A stretch of DNA of 64,000 nucleotides from Chryseosolibacter sp035628595 (lineage in GTDB: Bacteria > Bacteroidota > Bacteroidia > Cytophagales > Cyclobacteriaceae), in contig DASPJN010000021.1 of assembly GCA_035628595.1 (NCBI GenBank), positions 21,998-85,997 on the forward strand, written 5' to 3'. Below the pieces are notes generated by a model. That model searched no databases. It worked only from the letters and a program-made list of their open reading frames with translations, and was not told the DNA's origin. The translations under genes and the position numbers were made by a program. Shown in pieces: positions 1 through 7,578 of the stretch (position 1 is the stretch's first letter; every line of letters begins with the position of its first letter).

Positions 1-597
1 CCAGTCTCCTTTCCTGACCGCGATAATCTTCCGCTGTTACCAGGCACGGAATCAGAAGTGCAGGAAATCGCGCGCATGTTCACCGCGCGCAACGCTGAAA
101 GCCGCATCGCGATGGGCGTGAACGCCAATGAAACGCTCGTCAAGAATGGGGCGCTGGCAAATTTTACGCACCTGCATTTTGCCACCCATGGGATTGTCAA
201 TGAAAAAGCGCCGGAGTTGTCAAAGATTTTTCTGCAGCAAGACACTAATCAGGAAGACGGACACTTATACTCAGGTGAGATTTATAATCTACAATTGAAG
301 GCCGATCTTGTTACGTTATCCGCCTGTCAAACAGGTCTAGGAAAAATATCGAAAGGCGAGGGTGTGATTGGTCTCTCTCGCGCGTTGGTTTACGCCGGAG
401 CAAAAAATATCATCGTTTCTTTCTGGAGTGTATCCGATGCATCGACCTCAAAGCTGATGACGCATTTTTATGAGGATTATCTTGAAGGATCGGGTCGTTA
501 TGCGTCAAGCCTGCGAAAAGCAAAGTTGGAGCTCATGTCTGACGACAAGTATGCGTCACCCTTTTATTGGGCTCCCTTCATATTAATCGGCTATTGA
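1..597 (+). CDS. CHAT-domain protein, C-terminal part (5' end outside window)
   Basis: The reading frame is open from base 1, so the true start lies upstream; the GTG at 58 is internal. The visible 198 residues form a CHAT domain (caspase-like cysteine peptidase fold). An LPLLPGTESEV segment leads in, followed by the HFATHG motif carrying the catalytic His and SACQTG carrying the catalytic Cys, then GEGVIGLSRAL and the closing FYWAPFILIGY. In this family the domain usually follows TPR repeats and acts as a peptidase or signalling module; any such repeats would lie outside the window. Both catalytic residues are present, so the domain should be active. The substrate is unknown. Confidence 0.85.
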   Translation, partial: PVSFPDRDNLPLLPGTESEVQEIARMFTARNAESRIAMGVNANETLVKNGALANFTHLHFATHGIVNEKAPELSKIFLQQDTNQEDGHLYSGEIYNLQLKADLVTLSACQTGLGKISKGEGVIGLSRALVYAGAKNIIVSFWSVSDASTSKLMTHFYEDYLEGSGRYASSLRKAKLELMSDDKYASPFYWAPFILIGY

Positions 598-841
598 AAG
601 ATGTTGAAACGACCGGAAAACCGGCGAAAGGCGTGAATTTTTTCTCCCCTGTACCTGCCCCATGCAGTAATTTTGGATACCAAAACACTGTCCGAGGCAG
701 GTGACACAGAGAAACGCTATGGCAAAAAGCAATCACTGTGTTTGGAGAGAGTTTAAAGTAAAAGCATCGTGCTGAAATTTCCTAAAGAATTTGGGAAACT
801 TTGTTTAGCCTGAAAAATTGGCTTTTTTGTGCCAAAATAGC

Positions 842-1495
842 ATGCTCCAAGACGGTTACAAAGAACGCGGTTTACGCAACAAATTGGTCAAAATCCTTCA
901 AAACAAAGGAATTTCGCAGCCCGAGGTGCTAGCGGCAGTTGCGAAGGTTCCACGCCATTTCTTTTTTGACAATGCTCTGTTGGATCATGCCTATCAAGAT
1001 AAAGCATTCCCAATTGGGGAAGGTCAGACCATTTCGCAACCTTTTACAGTTGCGTTCCAAACTGAGAAACTTGAAATCCGTCCGGGTGAGAAAGTTTTGG
1101 AGATAGGAACCGGCTCAGGATACCAGGCGTGCATATTACTTGAGCTCAGCGCCAAGGTATACACGATAGAGTATAACCGCGTGTTGTTCGAACGAACCCG
1201 AGAGTTTTTGCCGCAGATGGGATACCAACCATTTTTCTTCCACGGCGATGGGTCTAAAGGAATTCCATCAAAAGCTCCATTCGATAAAATTATCGTCACG
1301 GCAGGTGCGCCTGTTGTTCCTGATGCGCTATTGGAGCAACTGAACGAAGGCGGCATCCTTGTCATACCTGTTGGTGATCGCGACAAGCAGGCGATGGTTC
1401 GTATCCGAAAGAAGGACGGAAAATTTTTCAAAGAGGAATTTCCAAATTTCGCGTTTGTGCCTTTACTGGGCGAACAAGGCTGGGGTAAGTCCTAG
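842..1495 (+). CDS. pcm: Protein-L-isoaspartate O-methyltransferase
   Basis: SAM-dependent repair enzyme that methylates L-isoaspartyl residues in damaged proteins; cytosolic. The 217-residue product has the PCMT signature: KVPRHFFFD, GQTISQPFTVAFQTE near residue 60, and the SAM-binding LEIGTGSGYQ near residue 87. I chose ATG 842 rather than the TTG at 818 because MLQDGYKERGLRNKLV matches the usual N-terminus of Bacteroidota homologues. It converges on thrC with only 7 bp between the stop codons. Length is normal and no key residue appears missing. Confidence 0.93.
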   Translation: MLQDGYKERGLRNKLVKILQNKGISQPEVLAAVAKVPRHFFFDNALLDHAYQDKAFPIGEGQTISQPFTVAFQTEKLEIRPGEKVLEIGTGSGYQACILLELSAKVYTIEYNRVLFERTREFLPQMGYQPFFFHGDGSKGIPSKAPFDKIIVTAGAPVVPDALLEQLNEGGILVIPVGDRDKQAMVRIRKKDGKFFKEEFPNFAFVPLLGEQGWGKS

Positions 1496-1502
1496 GCGTT
1501 GC

Positions 1503-2804
1503 TTAGACATTATTCAGATAGTCTTTTAGCTCTCGAAAGTCCGCGGACATTTTTATCGTCGATTTTTCTTTCGCCAAAAAAGCTTCCAGTGCCGGAGGTA
1601 ATTGAATGTCTCTCTTTACCGATTCCTGAACTGTTTCCCTGAATTTTCCCGGATGCGCGGTTGCGAGAAAGATGCCGGTGAATTGATTTTGATATGCATG
1701 TTCATATCGCTTTAGGCCAAGATAACCAATTGCTCCATGCGGGTCCATCAGGTATTGGCTTGTGTTGAAAATGCGATGCATTGCCGAGGCTGTCTCCTCA
1801 TCGGAAAATGAGTACCCATCTACGTCTGCGCTAAAACGCGCGTGATTATTTTCATAAAGGTCCATCAGCCGTGCGAAATTGCTTGGACTACCAACATCCA
1901 TTGCGTTGCTGATGGTTGTGACAGAACGCCGCGGTGAAAAGACGTGCGTTCGTAAATATGCCGGCACAATATCATTCGCATTGGTCGCCGCGATGAATTT
2001 ATCTGCCGGAAGTCCCATACGTTTTGCGAGTAGTCCAGCCGTTAGGTTTCCGAAGTTTCCGCTCGGAACGGAGAACACGATAGGTTTCGAGCGATCTTTT
2101 AGCTGAGCATAAGCGTAGAAATAATAAAACGTCTGCGGTATCAACCGGGCAATGTTGATTGAATTTGCCGATGTAAGGAAAAGCGTTCGTGCCAAATCGT
2201 TATCCTGAAATGCCTTTTTCACCAAATACTGGCAGTCGTCGAAAGACCCATCAATTTCAATGGCAGTTATATTCCCGCCAAGGGTCGTAAACTGTTTTTC
2301 CTGAATATCGCTTACCCTTTCTTTCGGATATAAAACAATAACGCGCGTGCCCTCTACTCCAAAAAAACCATTTGCCACTGCGCTTCCTGTGTCTCCGGAA
2401 GTCGCGACAAGAATGGTAATTTCCTTATCACAATCTTTTGCAAAATATCCCAACAATTGAGACATGAACCGCGCGCCAAAATCCTTGAATGCGAGGGTTG
2501 GGCCATGGAAAAGCTCAAGCGCGTAAATTCCGTTCTGGATTTTAACGAGTGGGGCATCAAATGCGATTGTATGATCGACAACACGCTTTAGTTCTCCAAC
2601 TGGAACATCTTCTTCCAGCAATGCCTGCGAGACTCCAAATGCTATTTCAGCGAAGGATTTATCCTCAAGAGCCTTAAAGAAACTATTCGGAAATTGCGGA
2701 ATCCTCTCTGGCATAAAAAGACCGTTTCCGGGAGCAAGGCCCTGGATAACCGCGTCTTTTAAGGAAACGCGCAAGGACTTATCGGATGTACTATAAAATT
2801 TCAT
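1503..2804 (-). CDS. thrC: Threonine synthase
   Basis: PLP enzyme converting O-phosphohomoserine to threonine, the last step of the pathway. The 433-residue length is typical. The PLP-lysine segment HGPTLAFKDFGARFM and SGDTGSAVANGF are visible. The start at 2804 (MKFYSTSDKS) overlaps the thrB stop by an ATGA junction, implying translational coupling; longer in-frame extensions would run into thrB and lack homology to the family. It is last in the thrA-thrB-thrC operon. Confidence 0.95.
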   Translation of the reverse strand: MKFYSTSDKSLRVSLKDAVIQGLAPGNGLFMPERIPQFPNSFFKALEDKSFAEIAFGVSQALLEEDVPVGELKRVVDHTIAFDAPLVKIQNGIYALELFHGPTLAFKDFGARFMSQLLGYFAKDCDKEITILVATSGDTGSAVANGFFGVEGTRVIVLYPKERVSDIQEKQFTTLGGNITAIEIDGSFDDCQYLVKKAFQDNDLARTLFLTSANSINIARLIPQTFYYFYAYAQLKDRSKPIVFSVPSGNFGNLTAGLLAKRMGLPADKFIAATNANDIVPAYLRTHVFSPRRSVTTISNAMDVGSPSNFARLMDLYENNHARFSADVDGYSFSDEETASAMHRIFNTSQYLMDPHGAIGYLGLKRYEHAYQNQFTGIFLATAHPGKFRETVQESVKRDIQLPPALEAFLAKEKSTIKMSADFRELKDYLNNV

Positions 2805-3745
2805 AACGAAGAAATTATCCTGGCACCTTGAGTATTGACTTTCGACAAATAGACTTCGCTTTTCAGTCCATACTTCGCAAATATTTGTTTGACCACTTCG
2901 CCAACGCGTGTAGCAATCTGCTTCCCCGTCGACAGCGCAAAAATTGTAGGCCCTGACCCGGAAATCCCTGCGCCGAGTGCTCCGCATTCAATCGCTTTTT
3001 GTTTCACTTCCGAAAACCCTGGGATTAGAACTGATCGGGCCGGTTCCGCAACCACGTCGGTCAGTGATCTGCCGATGAGATCATAATCGGGCTTCATAAG
3101 GCCTGTAATTAGTCCCGCAATATTCCCCCATTGCGTGACAGCATCTCGTAGCGGAATTTGCTGTCGCAGAACCAGTCGGGAATCCTGCGTTTTCAACTCG
3201 AGACCTGGATGAACAAGCGTACAAAACAGATCCGACGGAACCGGAATATCGATGATGTCGAGCGGGTCATAACTGCGAATGAGCACGAATCCACCAAGCA
3301 ATGAAGGTGCAACGTTATCCGCATGCGCAGACCCGCACGCGACCCGCTCCGCTTCCATCGCGAACGGAAGCAGTTCCTTCCTGGAAAACGGTTCGCCCAG
3401 CAAATGATTGACAGCCACTAGTGCAGCCACCGCGCTTGCCGCACTTGAACCCATCCCGCTTCCAAGCGGAAGTATTTTGCGCAACTCAACGGCTACACCA
3501 TGTTTTTTGTTTAAAACCCTGAGCAAAGCATGCACTGCAACCGTCGCGGTATTTTTCGCAGGATCGGTGGGCAAACATCCGCCGTCGCCGATAATTTCAA
3601 TAGTGACTTCAGCGCTATCGTTGAGCGAAACACTCACTTCGTCACCGGGCTCCTCCACCGCAAAGCCCAGCACATCAAATCCGCAGGAAACATTAGCTAC
3701 CGTGGCAGGCGCAAATGCTTTCACCGTCTTCATATTATTTTGCAT
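2801..3745 (-). CDS. thrB: Homoserine kinase
   Basis: GHMP-family kinase that phosphorylates homoserine using ATP. The Gly/Ser-rich ATP loop ILPLGSGMGSSAASA lies near residue 90, and a C-terminal GHMP motif GAGISGSGPTIFAL is present. It is 314 residues if started at 3745, overlapping the end of thrA by 11 bp, or 310 residues from the ATG at 3733 (MKTVKAFAPA), which leaves a 1-bp gap; the second start fits the family N-terminus slightly better. Middle gene of the thr operon. Confidence 0.95.
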   Translation of the reverse strand: MQNNMKTVKAFAPATVANVSCGFDVLGFAVEEPGDEVSVSLNDSAEVTIEIIGDGGCLPTDPAKNTATVAVHALLRVLNKKHGVAVELRKILPLGSGMGSSAASAVAALVAVNHLLGEPFSRKELLPFAMEAERVACGSAHADNVAPSLLGGFVLIRSYDPLDIIDIPVPSDLFCTLVHPGLELKTQDSRLVLRQQIPLRDAVTQWGNIAGLITGLMKPDYDLIGRSLTDVVAEPARSVLIPGFSEVKQKAIECGALGAGISGSGPTIFALSTGKQIATRVGEVVKQIFAKYGLKSEVYLSKVNTQGARIISSL

Positions 3746-6182
3746 AATGACCTATCCTGATAATATCCGCAAAAACACCCGCCGCTGTCACCGTTGCGCC
3801 TGCGCCCGGACCTCGAATAACCATTGGTCTTTCATGGTATCGCTCGGTGGTTAGTAAAATGATATTGTCGCTACCGCTGAGCGAGTAAAACGCGTGATCC
3901 TCACCTACGGATCCGAGTTCGACTTCCACCTTCCCGTTGTTGAGAACAGCTTTGTATCGCAGCTTTTCGCGCTTCGAGGAAGCCTCTTTTAACAATTCAT
4001 CGTAGTTCGCATCATGATTCTCCAACGCAGCAAAAAATTCCTCTGCGCTCATGTGACCGGTACAATCCGTTGGGACAAGACTTTGCACAACAATGTCGCT
4101 CAGTTCAAGCTCCAAACCAGCTTCGCGTGCAAGAATGAGAATCTTCCTTGCAACATCCTTCCCGCTTAGGTCGTCGCGCGGATCCGGTTCGGTATAGCCT
4201 TTCATTTTTGCCTCTCGAACGACATCGCTAAATTTTCTTCCTTTTGCAAAGTGGCTGAAAATATAGTTCAGGGTTCCACTCAGTACGCCTTCGATGCTGA
4301 TCACCTTGTCGCCACTCAGCATCAGATCGTTCAGTGTATTCAAAACTGGAAGCCCCGCCCCCACGTTTGTTTCATAAAGGAATTTCACACCGCGCTTAAA
4401 CGCGATTGTTTTCAGTAAACGATATTTTTCCTGTGAACCAGAGTTTGCTTTTTTATTCGGCGTAACGATGGAAATATTTGCCGATAAAATTTCGGCATAG
4501 AAATCCGTCACTTCCTCACTTGATGTGCAGTCAACAAAAATACTATTGGGCGCATTGAGAGAAATCATACGGGAAACGTAGGAACTCATCATCATTCCTT
4601 CCCCTTTCTCCTTCATAACCTCAATTGCCGCCTTCAAATCAACCCCTTCTTCGACAAACAGCATGCGCTTACTATTGGCTACACCTACAATGTTGATTTC
4701 AAGCAGGTTTTCTTTTGACAACTGGGTGTACTGATTACAAATTAGCGCGATCAAGGTGTTTCCGATAAGGCCAGTGCCCACGAGAAAAAGATTAAGCACT
4801 TTCCTGTCGGACAGGAAAAAAGCTTCATGCAGCGCATTCAGGCTTTTTCCAACATCAGTTTGTTCTACAACAACGGAAATATTTCTTTCGGAAGAGCCTT
4901 GTGCGATAGCCATCACGTTGATACCATTCCTGCCGAGTGCAGCAAACAATCGTCCACTGGTTCCGGGACTATGCTTCATGCCATCACCGACTACGGCAAC
5001 AATCGACAGATCAGCCGAAACCTGCACTTCGTCAATTTCTTCGCTGCGGATCTCATGTTGAAATTCCCTTTCGATGGCAGCTTTGGCAACCCGAACAGCA
5101 GCGCTTTCTATTGCGATACAAATCGAATGTTCCGAAGAAGCCTGGCTGATCAGGATGACGTTAATCTTTTCACGCGCGAGTGTTGCAAACAACCGCATCG
5201 ATACCCCGACGACCCCAAGCAAACCGCTACCCGTCACGTTAAGGAGTGAAATCCCATTCATGGAGGATATGCCCTTAATCAGTTTTCCATTTGTCGATTC
5301 CGAATGGATTTTCGTTCCTGTAAAAGATGGATTGAATGTGTTTCTGACCCAAATCGGAATGCGATTAGCCATGGCAGGTTGCATCGTTGCAGGGAAAATC
5401 ACTTTCGCGCCAAAGTGTGATAATTCCATAGCTTCTTCGTAGCTCATCTGCGGTACAGTAAACGCTTTCTTCACCATCCTCGGATCAGCTGTCATCATGC
5501 CGTCTACATCGGTCCAGATTTCGAGATCAGTTGCCATCAGGGCACCTGCAAAAATTGCTGCTGTATAATCCGACCCACTTCTGCCGAGCGTCGTTGTTTC
5601 TCCACTTTCAGATGTCCCGATAAAGCCCGTAATAATCTGCACATCATTGTGATGTTTAAAGTATTCGCGGATAAGTCGATTTGTTAACTCGAAATCTACT
5701 TTAGCATTTCCGAAATGGTTATCGGTTTTGATCACGTCGCGCGCATCGAGATATTGAACCGGCAATTGGCAATCATTCATCACCTGCGTTATGATATATG
5801 CTGACAGGCGTTCACCGAAGCTCATAATGTAGTCGAGTGTTCGGGCCGTTCTCTCCTTTACAAGAAAGACACCATGAAGCACGTCGTCGAGTTCGTTGAT
5901 TCTGATCTTCACCTGGGCCAGAATGCCGCTTTGTTTTTCAACGGAGATCAATTCACGAATCACATCGAGGTGTCGCTTTTCCAGGGCTGCAAGCTTTTCC
6001 TTGTAATGACCTTTACCGGCAAGCGCGAGCGAACTGATCTGAATAAGTTCATCCGTCACTCCTCCAAAAGCTGAAAAAACAATCGCTACATCGTGATTCA
6101 GATAGGATTTGATTATTTCAACAACCATCCTGATTCGTTGTGGAGTAGCCACTGATGACCCTCCGAACTTTAATATTTTCAT
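3735..6182 (-). CDS. thrA: Bifunctional aspartate kinase / homoserine dehydrogenase
   Basis: Catalyses the first (aspartate to aspartyl phosphate) and third (aspartate semialdehyde to homoserine) steps of threonine synthesis. It is 815 residues, close to E. coli ThrA. The kinase begins with MKILKFGGSSVATPQR; two ACT regulatory repeats follow (ISLLNVTGSGLLGVVG and VAVVGDGMKHSPGTSG); the dehydrogenase NAD(P) motif LFLVGTGLIGN lies near residue 460. Start at 6182 is chosen because the protein begins directly with the KFGGSS strand and a purine-rich GAAAGAAG site precedes it. A Thr/Ile-rich leader ORF lies about 95 bp upstream, suggesting attenuation by charged-tRNA supply. Confidence 0.96.
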   Translation of the reverse strand: MKILKFGGSSVATPQRIRMVVEIIKSYLNHDVAIVFSAFGGVTDELIQISSLALAGKGHYKEKLAALEKRHLDVIRELISVEKQSGILAQVKIRINELDDVLHGVFLVKERTARTLDYIMSFGERLSAYIITQVMNDCQLPVQYLDARDVIKTDNHFGNAKVDFELTNRLIREYFKHHNDVQIITGFIGTSESGETTTLGRSGSDYTAAIFAGALMATDLEIWTDVDGMMTADPRMVKKAFTVPQMSYEEAMELSHFGAKVIFPATMQPAMANRIPIWVRNTFNPSFTGTKIHSESTNGKLIKGISSMNGISLLNVTGSGLLGVVGVSMRLFATLAREKINVILISQASSEHSICIAIESAAVRVAKAAIEREFQHEIRSEEIDEVQVSADLSIVAVVGDGMKHSPGTSGRLFAALGRNGINVMAIAQGSSERNISVVVEQTDVGKSLNALHEAFFLSDRKVLNLFLVGTGLIGNTLIALICNQYTQLSKENLLEINIVGVANSKRMLFVEEGVDLKAAIEVMKEKGEGMMMSSYVSRMISLNAPNSIFVDCTSSEEVTDFYAEILSANISIVTPNKKANSGSQEKYRLLKTIAFKRGVKFLYETNVGAGLPVLNTLNDLMLSGDKVISIEGVLSGTLNYIFSHFAKGRKFSDVVREAKMKGYTEPDPRDDLSGKDVARKILILAREAGLELELSDIVVQSLVPTDCTGHMSAEEFFAALENHDANYDELLKEASSKREKLRYKAVLNNGKVEVELGSVGEDHAFYSLSGSDNIILLTTERYHERPMVIRGPGAGATVTAAGVFADIIRIGHYAK

Positions 6183-6228
6183 TTTTACTTCTTTCTTTTG
6201 AATTGATTGAAACGAGCGTTGCCGGCAT

Positions 6229-6286
6229 CCCGTCACAACAGGCCACAACACGGCATTGGGTTTGATTCATGCACGGGTCACCCCGT
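6229..6286 (-). promoter_or_regulatory. Candidate attenuator: alternative hairpins after the thr leader peptide
   Basis: In the transcript, ACGGG (bases 6286-6282, last leader codons) pairs with CCCGT (6277-6273) around a GUGA loop that contains the leader stop codon. The same CCCGT can instead pair with a second ACGGG (6233-6229), so the two structures exclude each other. A further TGCCG/CGGCA pairing is possible in the downstream part. A ribosome reaching or stalling on the Thr/Ile codons would decide which forms. No clear U-tract follows, so the output could be translational or use a non-canonical terminator. The pairing is visible; the function is inferred. Confidence 0.5.
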
Positions 6287-6382
6287 AATAATAGTTGTTG
6301 AGATAATAGTGGTGAGAATGAAAGTACATACCACCTTCGTGATTGAAGGGATCGATGTGCACAGATGTGTTGTTACTTTCAT
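6278..6382 (-). CDS. thrL: Threonine/isoleucine-rich leader peptide of the thr operon
   Basis: A 34-codon ORF (ATG 6380-6382, TGA 6278-6280) directly upstream of thrA. It begins MKVTTHLCTSIPSITK and ends VVCTFILTTIISTTIITG. Ten of 34 residues are Thr and seven are Ile, densest at the 3' end. E. coli thrL is likewise a short peptide rich in Thr and Ile before thrABC. The sequence shows the composition, position and strand; the attenuation role is inferred by analogy. Its last codons (ACG GGG) lie in a hairpin arm described separately. Ile enrichment is expected because Ile is made from Thr. Confidence 0.82.
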   Translation of the reverse strand: MKVTTHLCTSIPSITKVVCTFILTTIISTTIITG

Positions 6383-6511
6383 TTGTTACTGGATTGCATC
6401 GAAATAATGAAATGATAAAATGGATTGCAAGGTATTTTTTATGATTTTTGTGCGAACTAACATTTATTAGTTGATTGCAATCGATAGCAATTGACATTGC
6501 AGAAAAATCAC

Positions 6512-7045
6512 ATGAGTAAAAAGAAAAAATTTCCGCGCGAATCTTTCGTCAGCATGACGGAATTGGTGCTGCCCAACGATACCAATACACTCAACAATCT
6601 GATGGGAGGAAGACTGATGCACTGGATGGATATCGTTTCAGCAATTGCTGCGCAGAAACATTCCAACCGGATCGTGGTGACAGCATCCGTAGACAATATT
6701 TCATTCAAACATCCGATCGGTCTGGGAAACGTTGTGACGCTGCGCGCAAAGGTGACGCGCGCCTTTAACTCCTCGATGGAGGTTCGCATTGATGTTGACG
6801 CCGAAGACATTCCATCCGGAAGAAAAACAGAAAGCAATAGCGCATACTTTACATTCGTCGCTGTTGACCAATCTGGAAGGCCAATCGACGTACCTGAGGT
6901 TGAACCAGAAACGGACGAAGAGAAATCAATGTATGATGGTGCACTCAGAAGGCGTCAGCTGCGCCTGATACTCGCCGGAAGAATGAATCCACAAGATGCT
7001 AAAGAATTGAAATCAATTTTCGACATTAAAGAATCTGCAACTTGA
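6512..7045 (+). CDS. Acyl-CoA thioesterase, hotdog fold (YciA/BACH-like)
   Basis: Probable hydrolase of acyl-CoA esters. The 177-residue protein matches the hotdog acyl-CoA thioesterase pattern: LPNDTNTLNNLMGGRLMHWMD with the Asn and Gly residues typical of the active-site region, VVTASVDNISFKHPI, and SAYFTFVAVD. Start ATG 6512 is preferred to the TTG at 6491. Its stop overlaps the TTG start of the next gene (TTGA), so the two are probably co-transcribed. The region between it and the thr leader serves as a divergent promoter region. Substrate chain length cannot be told. Confidence 0.85.
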   Translation: MSKKKKFPRESFVSMTELVLPNDTNTLNNLMGGRLMHWMDIVSAIAAQKHSNRIVVTASVDNISFKHPIGLGNVVTLRAKVTRAFNSSMEVRIDVDAEDIPSGRKTESNSAYFTFVAVDQSGRPIDVPEVEPETDEEKSMYDGALRRRQLRLILAGRMNPQDAKELKSIFDIKESAT

Positions 7046-7425
7046 GTCGTACAGCAATTCAGGAACTCTTCCAGGAAGATATCTATCGCATATCAACACC
7101 ACTTCTGGTTGTTTTACCGAAACCGTGGAATCATATTTTAGAAGAAGAGCTCGCGTTGTTGACAAAGATCCTCGGATCCGTAAAGCTCAGCATCGGATCG
7201 GTTAACATTCAAACATTTGAACGGATCACACCCGACAAACTGGCATCACTTCGACCTGGCAAAGTTCTGATCTTCGGAAGTGTTGTTGAAGATGTGACGC
7301 TTAATCCATATGAAAAAGTCGTGATCATGGATATTCCAGTCATCAAAGCCGATGACCTCAGTCAACTAGACGATCAAAAGAAAAAAAGTCTGTGGATCGC
7401 GCTGAAACAGATGTTCAACCTTTGA
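7042..7425 (+). CDS. Conserved hypothetical protein, 127 aa
   Basis: Not recognised as a named family. It is a soluble, cytosolic protein with no signal peptide or membrane segment. Visible features are the segment PKPWNHILEEELALLTKIL and a hydrophobic strand KVLIFGSVV followed by EKVVIMDIP. The probable start is TTG at 7042, which overlaps the thioesterase stop codon, and no in-frame ATG lies near the N-terminus. The four-base overlap suggests translational coupling and perhaps a linked role. The C-terminus KKSLWIALKQMFNL is amphipathic and could bind a partner. Function unknown. Confidence 0.6.
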   Translation: MSRTAIQELFQEDIYRISTPLLVVLPKPWNHILEEELALLTKILGSVKLSIGSVNIQTFERITPDKLASLRPGKVLIFGSVVEDVTLNPYEKVVIMDIPVIKADDLSQLDDQKKKSLWIALKQMFNL

Positions 7426-7476
7426 CACCGTGGCCCGGAAAGGCCTCATTTAACCCGCTGCGCCCATAAATTAGAC

Positions 7477-7506
7477 TTTGGACTTTAGACTTTTGTTTTA
7501 TCTTTG
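7477..7506 (+). promoter_or_regulatory. Bacteroidota-type promoter for hppA
   Basis: TTTG at 7477-7480 and TATCTTTG at 7499-7506 are separated by 18 bp, a full match to the Bacteroidota -33/-7 pattern (TTTG, about 19 bp, TAnnTTTG). Transcription should begin near 7512, giving a leader of about 65 nt before the ATG at 7579. Confidence 0.7.
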
Positions 7507-7578
7507 CGCAAATTTTCAAGCCATCCCGGATTAAAGGATGGTTTTTTAACGCTGAAATCATATCTGTAAACTACAACC

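Noticed and set aside
667..674. TAATTTTG box upstream of pcm
   Set aside because: No -33 element at the right distance and 170 bp from the start codon.
6427..6456. Possible promoter for the thr leader: TTCG, 18 bp, TACCTTGC on the minus strand
   Set aside because: Spacing is right but both boxes deviate from the consensus, too weak to annotate.
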